Of a stretch of 64,000 nucleotides of DNA, positions 17,291-25,417 are shown one piece after another. The DNA is from Desulfobacteraceae bacterium (lineage in GTDB: Bacteria > Desulfobacterota > Desulfobacteria > Desulfobacterales > RPRI01): positions 1-64,000 of the forward strand of contig JAABQB010000010.1 in NCBI GenBank assembly GCA_011391695.1. Direction: 5' to 3'. The position numbers and the translations under genes were made by a program. How positions within the stretch are numbered: the first letter of the stretch is position 1; the number at the start of each line of letters is the position of its first letter. Under the pieces are notes generated by a model, which searched no databases, was not told the DNA's origin, and worked only from the letters and a program-made list of their open reading frames with translations.

Positions 17291-18679
17291 CTAATTAACC
17301 GGGATATTCAGCTTCTTCATCTTCTTGTATAAGGCTGTGCGATGGATGCCCAGCTTTTCTGATGCCTTTTTTTTGTTGTTATTCGCAAGGCGTATTGCCT
17401 GCACCAGGGCTTCTCTTTCCATCTCCTCCCGTAACCTTTTCAGAGATACCGGATTGTGCGGAGTAACGCCAGATCCCAGTGACTGAAGAAAAAAAGGCAG
17501 GTGATTTATCTCTATTGTGTCGCCTTCGATGGAGTAGAGGATGCGCTCCAAAACATTGCTCAATTCCCGGACATTACCCTGCCAGTCATACTTTTCGAAG
17601 ATGCTCATAACCTCCGGAGAGATCCGGGTTACATTCATACCGAGGTCTTTATTCAGACTTTGAATCAGATGCTCGGTTACGACCCTTATATCCTCTTTTC
17701 TTTCCCTTAGCGGCGGGATCTGGACAGGAATTACATTGAGGCGATAGTATAAATCTTTTCTGAACTTTCCCTGCTCCACGCTTTGCCCCAGATTCTCCTG
17801 GGTCGCGGCAATCAGTCTGAAATCGAAGCGGGAAACACGGGTTCCTCCCAATCGTTCAATCTCTTTTTCCTCTATTACCCGAAGCAGTTTTGGCTGCATT
17901 TCCAGGGGAAGTTCCCCGATCTCATCTAAAAAAATTGTTCCCCGGTGGGCCAGTTCAAACTTGCCCGGCTTGCCCCTGCTTCCGGCTCCTGTGAAGGCGC
18001 CAGGTTCATATCCGAAGAGCTCGGCCTCAAGAAGTTCTTTTGGAATAGCCGCGCAATTCAACCTGACAAATGGGAATGGCCGCCGGTCGCTTGCGTGATG
18101 GATGGCATGTGCAAAAAGCTCTTTGCCTGTTCCGCTGTCTCCAAGGATAAGAACCGGGGCATTGGTCTGGGCGGCTTTTAAGGCAAGCTGTTTTAATCCC
18201 GTTATGGCTTCGCTGTTGCCGACAATGTTTTTGATCGTATATTTGGAAGCTCTCAGGCTTACAAGTTCTTTTTCATACAATTTGACCTTTGATTCCAGGA
18301 AATTGAGTTTTCCGGCCAGAGCCTGCACATCCCGTACATCCTCGAACATAACCTGGCCATAAACGGCAATAACCTTCCCATCTTTTTTAATGGGAATGCG
18401 CTGAACCACCATATCCTGGCCCATTATCCGGTGGGGATGATTGATCTCTGGAATTCCGGTCTGGGCTACCGTAGGCATGCGTGTGTTTTCAACAACTTCC
18501 GCGCAATTTTTCCCAATTGTTGATTTATGGTCAATTCCCAGGAAATTTCCGTAGGCAGCGCTGAAGAAAATGATTTTTCCATCAGGATCAGTGATCATCA
18601 CGCCGTTTCGAATATTGTCCAAAACAAGCTCATAAAATTCGATTTTTTCCTGATATTTCTTGATTGTTTCGGAAGGCAT
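17291..18679 (-). CDS. PAS-domain sigma-54-dependent transcriptional activator
   Basis: Enhancer-binding activator of RNA polymerase-sigma-54. It has an N-terminal PAS domain (about residues 15-120) as likely ligand sensor, then an AAA+ domain with Walker A GDSGTGKE, the sigma-54 contact loop GAFTGA (EPGAFTGAGSRGK), a Walker B FLDEIGE and an arginine finger region, then a Fis-type C-terminal HTH (KASEKLGIHRTALYKKMKKL). The MPSET start is preferred over the track start because GAGG lies about nine bases upstream of it; the five-codon difference is uncertain. It lies directly upstream of the SDR-liv operon on the same strand, so it probably controls that operon in response to the acid substrate. 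Confidence 0.92.
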   Translation of the reverse strand: MPSETIKKYQEKIEFYELVLDNIRNGVMITDPDGKIIFFSAAYGNFLGIDHKSTIGKNCAEVVENTRMPTVAQTGIPEINHPHRIMGQDMVVQRIPIKKDGKVIAVYGQVMFEDVRDVQALAGKLNFLESKVKLYEKELVSLRASKYTIKNIVGNSEAITGLKQLALKAAQTNAPVLILGDSGTGKELFAHAIHHASDRRPFPFVRLNCAAIPKELLEAELFGYEPGAFTGAGSRGKPGKFELAHRGTIFLDEIGELPLEMQPKLLRVIEEKEIERLGGTRVSRFDFRLIAATQENLGQSVEQGKFRKDLYYRLNVIPVQIPPLRERKEDIRVVTEHLIQSLNKDLGMNVTRISPEVMSIFEKYDWQGNVRELSNVLERILYSIEGDTIEINHLPFFLQSLGSGVTPHNPVSLKRLREEMEREALVQAIRLANNNKKKASEKLGIHRTALYKKMKKLNIPVN

Positions 18680-19155
18680 TGCATGTGACCTCATATTAAA
18701 CGGCTTATAATCTTTGCATGTTTATTACATCACAATAAGAAAACAATCAACGGAGATTTTAATGGACACGTAAGAAGTCAATCAACAGGCCGAAGGCGAA
18801 TAAACCCCGGACAGGCGCACTTCTTTTTTGTCCATCCTGCTTTCATTTGCCAATAACTTCAAATATTCTTTCCAAAAGCTTGAACCTTTATCCCGAAGTT
18901 TTTCTCTAAGCACCTAAAAGATTGATAAAATAAACGTAATTTTATTAATGCTAAGCAGTATGATAAGCAAGAAATGTATTTTCAACCTCCCTTGTTACTG
19001 GTGTTACTGAAACGGGGGAACACCAATTCAGAATTGGTTTTTTGTTACGTATCTTCCTAATCATCCACAAAATGTTAGTCTCGATGAAAATACCTGATTA
19101 CAAGCGATTATCAATGATATCATATCCCCCGATAAGTGTGATATTATCATACAGC
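18680..19155. other. Intergenic region upstream of the activator gene, no clear gene
   Basis: AT-rich DNA between the activator and the IS element. It contains a 17-bp palindrome, ACCAATTCAGAATTGGT (19022-19038), followed by a T run, which could be a weak terminator or operator. A 43-codon open stretch on the minus strand (about 18772-18900, ...SFWKEYLKLLANESRMDKKEVRLSG...) ends in TGA and might be the tail of a lost gene. I cannot assign it. Confidence 0.4.
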
Positions 19156-20518
19156 TGTTAGCAACAAATAGATTTGTCCGGTTTTGTAGCAAATGAATTG
19201 TCCGCTTTTTCTGTTTCGGGAGAGTTCTGAGCATCTCGTCTGAAACAGAAGGCGAGCGGCGGACTTACGCTGCCTTTTTCTTTGTTATTTCCTTTAGTTT
19301 TCCCTGTTTATCATAATCTGCCAACTTACGCGGACCATGGAAGATAGCAATATTCCCATCGGTATAGCAATGGACCCTCACCTTGACCTTCACATAATGG
19401 CATCTATATCTGTCAGCAGGAATTTGCAGCGTTTTCCTCTCAAAACTGACACAATTGTCAGCCGTCACTGTCCGTTCATACTGTTCACAAAGGATATCAT
19501 CGAGATTTACGCCAATCCACTTAATGAATGCGGTTCCCTCCTCTGCGGCCGGTTGCATGAACTCGGCATTGAACGCCGGCAGATATCTCTCGGCCAGATA
19601 ACGGTTGGCTGCTTCCATATCGGTGATCCCATAAAAGGCCAACTCCTTGACGAGTCGCTCCTGGTGAGTCTTAAAAGCCCTCTCGCTACGTCCCCGTGCC
19701 TCAGGAGAGTACGCTGGAATCATCTCAATCCCCAGGTGCTTCATGGCCCTTCCAAACTGGGTGAGCTGTGTTTTGCTTACTTTGCCTCCTGTCTCCGGAG
19801 TTAACCAGTAATGACTCCCTCGGTCCGTATAAAGAGAGCTGCATAAACCATGATTAACAATGACCTCCCTGATCCCCTGAAAACTGCTCACCGTTCCCTC
19901 CTCGGCAACAAAAAACATGGAATAATGCTCGCTGGTCGCGTCATCCATCGTCACGATCAGATCCCACTTCTTGCCAGGAACCCACTCATGATTGCTCCCG
20001 TCCTGATGCAGCATCATGCCGGGAATAGGAGCTCGTTCTCGACGCTTGCGATGCGCACCTCGCTTCCTGGCTCTTTTAACCAGCTCGGCCGTCTGAAGCG
20101 TATTCTTAACCCAGGTGTAGCTCCGTTGTCCCCCATCACGCCGATACCACCCGTAAAAATGCTTTACGTTCCAACCAAGGTGTCGCCTCTTGTACGAATC
20201 TGAAACAGCGCATACCTCATCCACCGGTGCTCGACGAAATGAGGCCTGAGTTAATCGTCTGTCCGACAAACCCTCCATACCCTCATGCTCGTAACGATCA
20301 ATGTAACGGCGAAACGTCCGTTCACATACACACAGTAACCGCGCCGCTTCCCCCTGACTTAATCTGCCCTCCGTCCAATCTCCATAAGCCTCTTCAAATC
20401 GCATCTTCCGAATCTCCTGCAACACCTCTGTCCGTCTCATTTGTCACCTCCATCGGTGACTATATCAAACCGGACAGATCGTGTGCTATAAACCCGGACA
20501 GTTTACTTGCTTCTAACA
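19156..20518 (-). mobile_element. ISNCY-like insertion sequence, about 1363 bp
   Basis: The ends are imperfect inverted repeats of about 50 bp. The left end reads TGTTAGCAACAAATAGATTTGTCCGG and the inverted right end TGTTAGAAGCAAGTAAACTGTCCGG. Both continue through a second TGTCCG box 21 bases further in. These paired TGTCCG boxes are probably transposase binding sites. I saw no clear target duplication. The single transposase gene is intact, so the copy may be active. It lies 16 bp upstream of the hicA promoter. Confidence 0.85.
19265..20440 (-). CDS. ISNCY-family transposase with rve-type DDE domain
   Basis: A 391-residue transposase. The N-terminal helix-turn-helix (LSQGEAARLLCVCERTFRRYIDRY) is followed by GMMLHQDGSNHEWVPGKKWDLIVTMDDATSEHYS, which holds the first Asp. 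The second Asp is in LYTDRGSHYW and the Glu in ARGRSERAFKTHQERL, giving a complete DDE triad. Length and layout fit the ISNCY/IS481-like transposases that start MRRxxVLQEIRxMRFEE. No frameshift or truncation is seen. It is the only gene of the element. Confidence 0.93.
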   Translation of the reverse strand: MRRTEVLQEIRKMRFEEAYGDWTEGRLSQGEAARLLCVCERTFRRYIDRYEHEGMEGLSDRRLTQASFRRAPVDEVCAVSDSYKRRHLGWNVKHFYGWYRRDGGQRSYTWVKNTLQTAELVKRARKRGAHRKRRERAPIPGMMLHQDGSNHEWVPGKKWDLIVTMDDATSEHYSMFFVAEEGTVSSFQGIREVIVNHGLCSSLYTDRGSHYWLTPETGGKVSKTQLTQFGRAMKHLGIEMIPAYSPEARGRSERAFKTHQERLVKELAFYGITDMEAANRYLAERYLPAFNAEFMQPAAEEGTAFIKWIGVNLDDILCEQYERTVTADNCVSFERKTLQIPADRYRCHYVKVKVRVHCYTDGNIAIFHGPRKLADYDKQGKLKEITKKKAA

Positions 20519-20534
20519 TTTGGGAAATGTATTC

Positions 20535-20563
20535 TTGACAGGCGATAGCACATACGCTATCAT
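20535..20563 (+). promoter_or_regulatory. hicAB promoter with overlapping operator
   Basis: TTGACA (20535-20540), a 17-bp spacer, and TATCAT (20558-20563) form a near-consensus sigma-70 promoter. The spacer and -10 carry the inverted repeat GATAGC-N6-GCTATC (20544-20561), well placed for repression by HicB. Predicted transcription starts at about 20570, at or next to the hicA ATG. Confidence 0.7.
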
Positions 20564-20570
20564 GCAACCC

Positions 20571-20810
20571 ATGAAAGACAAGGATCGTCTGGAATGTCTC
20601 CAAAATGTCTTATTTGCCGATCTGCTGAAGATTTGTAAAAAATATTTCGGTAAGCCGAGAATACGTGGCAGTCATTACATTTTCAAAACGCCCTGGAAAG
20701 GTGATCCGAGGATAAACCTGCAACAAGTTGATAAGATGGCAAAATTCTATCAAGTAAGAGACGTGAAAAAAGCCATAGAGAAAATGGAGGCAAAGAAAAA
20801 TGAAGAGTGA
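20571..20810 (+). CDS. hicA: HicA-type toxin (mRNA interferase)
   Basis: A 79-residue HicA family toxin, a dsRBD-like fold that cleaves mRNA. The catalytic His is in RGSHYIFKTP, followed by NLQQVDKMAKFYQVRDVKKAIEKM, as in the FADL-type HicA subfamily. I chose MKDKDRLECL as start because the TTG used by the track lies upstream of the predicted promoter, in the IS flank, and the ATG at 20562 overlaps the -10. The mRNA may thus be almost leaderless. The 3' end overlaps hicB by 11 bases. The pair forms a type II toxin-antitoxin module. Confidence 0.82.
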   Translation: MKDKDRLECLQNVLFADLLKICKKYFGKPRIRGSHYIFKTPWKGDPRINLQQVDKMAKFYQVRDVKKAIEKMEAKKNEE

Positions 20811-21129
20811 CATTGAGAAATATACCTACCGAATCGAGTGGTCGGAGGATGACCATTGTCATGTGGCAAGATGCTTGGAATTTCCTTCCCTGGCAGCCCA
20901 CGGTGATACCATAGAGGACGCGCTGCGGGAAATTGAATCTGTCGTTACGGAGTCCGTCAAGTGGATGCAGGAAGAAGGTGAAGCAGCGCCAAAGCCCTTG
21001 GGGCTTAAGAAATTCAAAGGGCATCTCACTTTGAGAATTCCCCCTGAAAAACACCGGGATTTGGCTATCCGCTGCGCAGAGGAAGGAGTTTCACTGAACC
21101 GTTTTATCCTGTCTCGTCTTGCCACATAA
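20800..21129 (+). CDS. hicB: HicB-type antitoxin
   Basis: A 109-residue antitoxin that neutralises HicA and represses the operon. The N-terminal HicB fold is YTYRIEWSEDDHCHVARCLEFPSLAAHGDTIEDALREIESVV, a degraded-RNase-H-like domain. The C-terminal part (KGHLTLRIPPEKHRDLAIRCAEEGVSLNRFILSRLA) is a ribbon-helix-helix DNA-binding domain expected to bind the GATAGC-N6-GCTATC operator. It overlaps hicA, indicating coupled translation. Both domains look intact. Confidence 0.88.
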   Translation: MKSDIEKYTYRIEWSEDDHCHVARCLEFPSLAAHGDTIEDALREIESVVTESVKWMQEEGEAAPKPLGLKKFKGHLTLRIPPEKHRDLAIRCAEEGVSLNRFILSRLAT

Positions 21130-21490
21130 GAAAAGACAGTCTTATTGCACCTTTCCTTTGTTAATCTCCTCTCCCGTAAGTAAGAACAAGTTATTGATAG
21201 ATAGGCGTTATAAAGCCGTAACCCCTAACAAATCATCACTGAGTAACAGGCTGCAAGCCCTTGATCCCTTCGCTTACCTTGATGAAGATTATCGGCGCGA
21301 CTACGGAGACAGGAACGGTAACTACGGTAATAACCTTAATTATATTTTAGAAAAATATATCGGACTGGATATAAGGCTTTCAACATCTTAAGAATTCGAC
21401 CTGATTCCCCATCCGGCAGCGCCTTTATGATGCTTTGAAGGCGGGTCGGATATCGATGGATTTTATAAGACTTGACCGGACAAACAAAAA
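21130..21490. other. Region downstream of hicB without a convincing gene
   Basis: A 90-codon ORF in the track (21119-21391) overlaps the end of hicB. It has no ribosome binding site and low-complexity Asp/Tyr/Asn composition, and I do not recognise it. Its middle (NRLQALDPFAYLDEDYRRDYGDRNG) might be a decayed fragment. Nothing else is seen. Confidence 0.35.
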
Positions 21491-21523
21491 GCAAAAAAGC
21501 CCTAAATTTCAGGACTTTTTTGC
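21491..21523 (-). terminator. Hairpin terminator after tRNA-Met
   Basis: GCAAAAAAGCCCTAAATTTCAGGACTTTTTTGC forms a stem of 9 bp plus 3 bp around one mismatch. On the minus strand the 3' arm is T-rich (CTTTTTTGCTTTTTG). It lies 27 bases downstream of the tRNA gene. Confidence 0.7.
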
Positions 21524-21549
21524 TTTATTGGACTATGCTGGATTTTAAA

Positions 21550-21626
21550 TGGTGGCGATGCAGGGATTTGAACCCCGGACACTGCGGATATGAGCCGCAT
21601 GCTCTGACCATCTGAGCTACATCGCC
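21550..21626 (-). tRNA. tRNA-Met (anticodon CAT), CCA encoded
   Basis: On the minus strand GGCGATG and CATCGCC form a 7-bp acceptor stem, with D-arm GCTCAGATGGTCAGAGC. The anticodon stem TGCGG/CCGCA encloses CTCATAT, and the T arm is CCGGGGTTCAAATCCCTG. The 3' ACCA is encoded. CAT fits elongator Met. A tRNA-Ile2 whose C34 is changed to lysidine has the same anticodon and is not excluded. It is not initiator-like, since the first pair G1-C72 is matched. Confidence 0.9.
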
Positions 21627-21639
21627 GGATTTGTGGACT

Positions 21640-21776
21640 AGAAAAAAGTCCGGATTCCCCTTTTTTAGTCATTTCCGCGAAAGTCCGCGGCGGCGGATCT
21701 TTTTTTAGATACTTCTGGACTCCAGTTTTCACGGGAGTGACGGGATTTTAGACTTTTACAAAGCCGTCAAGCCGTC
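21640..21776. repeat. Mosaic palindromic repeat ending GCCGTCAAGCCGTC
   Basis: It contains GTCATTTCCGCGAAAGTCCGCGGCGGCGGATC and CTTCTGGACTCCAGTTTTCACGGGAGTGACGGGATTTT. It is nearly identical to the copy at 38152-38280 and ends in a doubled GCCGTCAA. Confidence 0.75.
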
Positions 21777-21832
21777 AAATTAAAGCCGGATTTTTATCAG
21801 CTCACTTTATCCAAGTCAAGCTCAAATCAATT

Positions 21833-21959
21833 AGACGGCTTCGTAAAAAATCATTCTGCTGTGTTGCGCTTCATCTTTCGTCATTGCAGCGTACCAAAAA
21901 GTACGCTTCATTCCTCAAGATTCGCGCGCCTTGCATAATGACCTTTTACTTTGCCGTCT
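21833..21959 (+). mobile_element. 127-bp MITE-like element, copy 1
   Basis: The termini are AGACGGC and GCCGTCT. The interior includes TCATTCTGCTGTGTTGCGCTTCATCTTTCGTCATTGCAGCGTAC and GTACGCTTCATTCCTCAAG. It is almost identical to the inverse copy at 47622-47748 and encodes no protein. It lies 64 bp beyond the 3' end of the DUF3426 gene. Confidence 0.8.
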
Positions 21960-22022
21960 GGATTACGCTTTTTACTGGACCATCAACTCTTACGGCTTCG
22001 AAAACATCCTATTTATCTTTGC

Positions 22023-23843
22023 CTATTCTTTTATTGAACTTACCGCTTCAACCGAAAACTCATCCAGCTCATCGGTTACCTTTTCAAATATTATCATAAA
22101 CGGAACTGTACTCCCGGGCGGAACCTTTACATTCAATTTCTTATCTCCCGACCTGTTCTGGAGCCGCTTTTTCATCAAAGCCGGATCAGAGACCATAATA
22201 TCATTTGAAGGAATAATATTGCCGCAATATACCGCCTCAGCTTTTAACAGCACCTTACCCTTTTTGAAAAGTTTTCCTGTCACCGAAATGAAACTCCTGG
22301 GGTGTTTGTATTCATTTTTAACTTTGCCGGTAATCACAAAGAGTTTTCCGCGCTGCGTCTGGACAAAGTCTCCCTTAATCGAGTCATCCAAAGGTATTAT
22401 TCTGAGAGATCCCTTTTCATCCGCCTTTGATCCCAAAAAGTCACTTACAAAAGGAATTTCGATTCCGAAAGGGTTATAAACAACAAAAGCTGCCGCAGCC
22501 GCTGCTATAATAACAATAATGGCAAGAATTGACAAAAATTTACCGGAAGGTTTTCCTGTTTTAAGAGGTTTTCTTTCCTTTTCAGGCTCTGCTGTTTTTT
22601 CTCCTGATTCGGCAGAAGCAACTGCCGCTTCCGACTCTTCCATTGTATTCCGGAACGCACCTATCTCATGTTCTTCAATGGGCGGATGTGCTTCTTCAGG
22701 TTCTTCTTCAGCCAAACCGAGTCCCTCCCTGCCTGTTACTAAGGTATCGGCCCATTCATCAACCTGTTGCGGTTTTTCAGGCTGCTCTTCTGCTACCGGC
22801 TCCAGCTCGAGGCTTTCTTCTGCAATCTTCTGAACCGGCAGATCAGCCTTTCCCTCCATTTCAAGCATTTTTTCAACTTCAGAAAAATCAAGATCAAGGT
22901 CATCCGGCTTCTCTTCCGATGTTCCTGCTTCTTCAGGGACTGAATCAAATTTTAATTCGATATCCTGTTCCTTCTCCCCGGCTTTTTCAACGCCTCTTGA
23001 TTCATCTGCCAACACACTCTCAAAATCTGAAAAATCAAGGTCGAGGCTTTCCTCCGGTTCTTTTTCCACAGCCCCGGCTGGCGCCGATTCATCAACAGAG
23101 CTTATGATTCTATCCAGATCTGAAAGATCAAGATCCTCGACCTCATCAGCCTTATCTTTCTTTCCGGAAGGCTCCAGTCGCAGATCAAACTTCAAATCAG
23201 ATTTTTCTTGTTTTTGAATAGGTTCAGCACTATCAGTTTCAAGCATCTTTTCCAGGTCGGAAAAATCAACTTCCTCATCATCTATATCATCTATTTTAGA
23301 AACAATTTCTTCCTGGACAGGCTCGATGTCAAACTTCAACTCTTCGGGTTCTCCCTCCTCCTCTTCAACACCTCCTTCTTCCAGGTTATCGATGATTTTT
23401 TCCAGTTCTGAAAGATCCAGTTCTCCGGTATCACCTGACGCGGACTCACCAAGTTTTTTTTCTGTCATTTTTTCTTTGACATCTATTTCAAGCATCTTCT
23501 CAAGATCACTGAAATCCATATCTTCGGTATCTGAAAGTTCAGCCTTACCATCTTTGCTTTCAGCGGCATCTTCAGTTACAGGAACTTTCTCATCAAACAT
23601 TTTATCAAATTCAGACAAATCAAAGTCTTCATCAGACAAAGAAGACTCTTCTTTAACGGATTCCTCAGCAGGCTCTTCGAATATCTTTTCCGCAGCAGGA
23701 GGATCAAACGCCGGGGCATCAAAGGGAGGAAATACCATGAAAACATTATTACACCTGGAACAGCGAACCTTTGATCCCGATGGTTTTAAGCGTCCATCGT
23801 CCAGATTGAAGCCGGTACCGCATTCTTTACAGACAACTATCAT
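22023..23843 (-). CDS. MJ0042-type zinc-ribbon/DUF3426 membrane protein with acidic repeat region
   Basis: A 606-residue single-pass membrane protein. The N-terminal zinc ribbon (CKECGTGFNLDD...VRCSRCNNVF) is of the MJ0042 type. A long Asp/Glu/Ser-rich region (about 45-430) carries at least seven copies of a motif like DFSDLEKMLE. A transmembrane helix at about 440-462 (ILAIIVIIAAAAAAFVVY) is followed by an extracytoplasmic DUF3426 domain to the end. Function is unknown; related proteins in Deltaproteobacteria lie near housekeeping genes. hpt lies 14 bp upstream on the same strand, suggesting cotranscription. The repeats look like short linear docking motifs. Confidence 0.85.
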   Translation of the reverse strand: MIVVCKECGTGFNLDDGRLKPSGSKVRCSRCNNVFMVFPPFDAPAFDPPAAEKIFEEPAEESVKEESSLSDEDFDLSEFDKMFDEKVPVTEDAAESKDGKAELSDTEDMDFSDLEKMLEIDVKEKMTEKKLGESASGDTGELDLSELEKIIDNLEEGGVEEEEGEPEELKFDIEPVQEEIVSKIDDIDDEEVDFSDLEKMLETDSAEPIQKQEKSDLKFDLRLEPSGKKDKADEVEDLDLSDLDRIISSVDESAPAGAVEKEPEESLDLDFSDFESVLADESRGVEKAGEKEQDIELKFDSVPEEAGTSEEKPDDLDLDFSEVEKMLEMEGKADLPVQKIAEESLELEPVAEEQPEKPQQVDEWADTLVTGREGLGLAEEEPEEAHPPIEEHEIGAFRNTMEESEAAVASAESGEKTAEPEKERKPLKTGKPSGKFLSILAIIVIIAAAAAAFVVYNPFGIEIPFVSDFLGSKADEKGSLRIIPLDDSIKGDFVQTQRGKLFVITGKVKNEYKHPRSFISVTGKLFKKGKVLLKAEAVYCGNIIPSNDIMVSDPALMKKRLQNRSGDKKLNVKVPPGSTVPFMIIFEKVTDELDEFSVEAVSSIKE

Positions 23844-23857
23844 GGCATACCCCCTGC

Positions 23858-24376
23858 TTAAAGTTTGAGGTGGTAAATTTCAGGCAGATTCCTGTACTCT
23901 TCCGCATAATCAAGGCCGTAGCCGACGAGGAACCCTTCTCCTACCACATGGCATGAATAATCTATCTTGATTTCAGCCTTGCGCCGTTCACGCTTATCAA
24001 GCAGGGCGCAAACCTTAACACTTGCCGGGCCGAATGATTCAAGGTAATCTATGATATACGCCAAAGTAAGACCGGTATCAACTATATCCTCAATTATCAG
24101 AACATCTTTGCCCTTAATATCTAAACCGAGCTCTTTGGTCAATTTAATGTTCCCGGAGGTAGTTGTCCCGGTGCCATAACTGGAGGCACAAACAAAATCC
24201 AGCTTAACAGGAACCGTAAGGCATCTCATAAGATCCGACATGAATACAAAAGCGCCCTTCAGGATTCCAACCAGAACCAGATCCTTGCCTTTATAATCAT
24301 CTGAAATCTTCCGAGCAACTTCGGCAACTTTTTTATCAATGGCATTTTTTGTTAAAACAGGAACAAGTACGCGCAT
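23858..24376 (-). CDS. hpt: Hypoxanthine phosphoribosyltransferase
   Basis: A purine salvage enzyme transferring phosphoribose from PRPP to hypoxanthine or guanine. The PRPP-binding loop VLIIEDIVDTGLTL, the LVGILKGAFVF segment and the C-terminal VGYGLDYAEEYRNLPEIYHL are characteristic. I moved the start three codons in to MRVLVPVL because the track begins at a TTG in a T run. It is encoded just upstream of the DUF3426 gene. Length (about 172) is normal. Confidence 0.93.
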   Translation of the reverse strand: MRVLVPVLTKNAIDKKVAEVARKISDDYKGKDLVLVGILKGAFVFMSDLMRCLTVPVKLDFVCASSYGTGTTTSGNIKLTKELGLDIKGKDVLIIEDIVDTGLTLAYIIDYLESFGPASVKVCALLDKRERRKAEIKIDYSCHVVGEGFLVGYGLDYAEEYRNLPEIYHLKL

Positions 24377-24467
24377 AAAAAACAACCATCCAATCCACCA
24401 TAATTAACGGTTAAGATACATTTTACAGACCATCTTGTCAATCAATTTAATTTGTGAATTTAATTTG

Positions 24468-25379
24468 TTACAGACCGGAAGAGGCAAGTTTTTCAATAAG
24501 GCTTTTCTGCTCTGCATTCAGATTTCGGGGAACATCGATGTGAATACATACATAAAGATCCCCCTTCTTCTTACCCTGCATTCCGGGAAGCCCGTGCCCT
24601 GCCAGCCGCATTCTTGTTCCATGTTTTGTCCCGGCCGGGATTTTCAGACTTAACTCTTTCCCGTCTATTGTCGGTATGGAAACCTTTGTTCCTAAAACAG
24701 CCTCAGTAAGCTTGACATTACTGTCCAGGTAGAGATCATATTCTTTCGCGGTATAATCAGGATCATCTGCCACCTTTGCCTGAATGAAGAGATCTCCGGG
24801 GCTTCCGCCATAAGGGCCAGGCTCCCCCTTTCCGGCAATGCGAAGCTTTTTCCCGGCAATCATTCCTTTAGGTATCTTTACGGTAATATTTTCCGAACGC
24901 CCTTCATGCCTGAAGCTCACGACTTTTGTTGTACCCGTTGCGACTTCTCTTAATGTAAGAGGAATTTCATAGATCAGGTCCTGGCCTTTAACCTGTTCCT
25001 GGTGCCCGGCATATCCGCCAAAGGGCGAGCCATTACCGAAGGAAAACCGGGTGCCGCCTCTTCTTCCGGCAAAATTCCCGCCAAAACCAAACTCTCTCAG
25101 AATATCGCCCATATCAAAACCCCTGAAAATATCTTCCTGCGAATATCTCTGATGGAATCCCGTCGAACCGAATTCATCGTATTGTTTCCGTTTTTCCTTG
25201 TCACTTAAAACCGCGTAGGCTTCGCTGATTTTTTTAAATTTCTCTTCAGCGCTTTTGTCATCCCTGGCATGATCAGGGTGGTATTTCATTGCAAGCTTCC
25301 TGTATGCTTTTTTTATCTGTTCATCGGAAGCGTCTTTGCTTACACCAAGTAATTTATAATAATCCGTTGTATCAGACAT
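24468..25379 (-). CDS. J-domain co-chaperone, CbpA-like (DnaJ without zinc finger)
   Basis: A 303-residue type II J protein. The J domain (residues 5-70, with HPD in KYHPDHA) is followed by a Gly/Phe-rich linker and the two beta-sandwich substrate-binding domains ([23 protein letters not shown]... and [33 protein letters not shown]). No CxxCxGxG zinc repeats are present, which distinguishes it from canonical DnaJ. It would stimulate a DnaK ATPase. AAAGGA precedes the ATG. It stands alone, with repeats on its upstream side. Confidence 0.92.
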   Translation of the reverse strand: MSDTTDYYKLLGVSKDASDEQIKKAYRKLAMKYHPDHARDDKSAEEKFKKISEAYAVLSDKEKRKQYDEFGSTGFHQRYSQEDIFRGFDMGDILREFGFGGNFAGRRGGTRFSFGNGSPFGGYAGHQEQVKGQDLIYEIPLTLREVATGTTKVVSFRHEGRSENITVKIPKGMIAGKKLRIAGKGEPGPYGGSPGDLFIQAKVADDPDYTAKEYDLYLDSNVKLTEAVLGTKVSIPTIDGKELSLKIPAGTKHGTRMRLAGHGLPGMQGKKKGDLYVCIHIDVPRNLNAEQKSLIEKLASSGL

Positions 25380-25417
25380 TTAAATATTCCTTTATATTAT
25401 TCCCCGGCGGGAAAAAG

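Noticed and set aside
18772-18900. 43-codon open stretch (...SFWKEYLKLLANESRMDKKEVRLSG...) on the minus strand
   Set aside because: Bounded by stops, no start, and no family recognised; possibly the tail of a lost gene but too short to call.
21119-21391. 90-codon ORF overlapping the end of hicB
   Set aside because: No ribosome site, overlaps hicB, odd composition, no recognised family.
22519-23107. Plus-strand ORFs antisense to the DUF3426 gene (104 and 154 aa)
   Set aside because: Low-complexity Ser/Pro/Leu products that mirror the repetitive acidic region; the minus-strand gene has recognisable domains.
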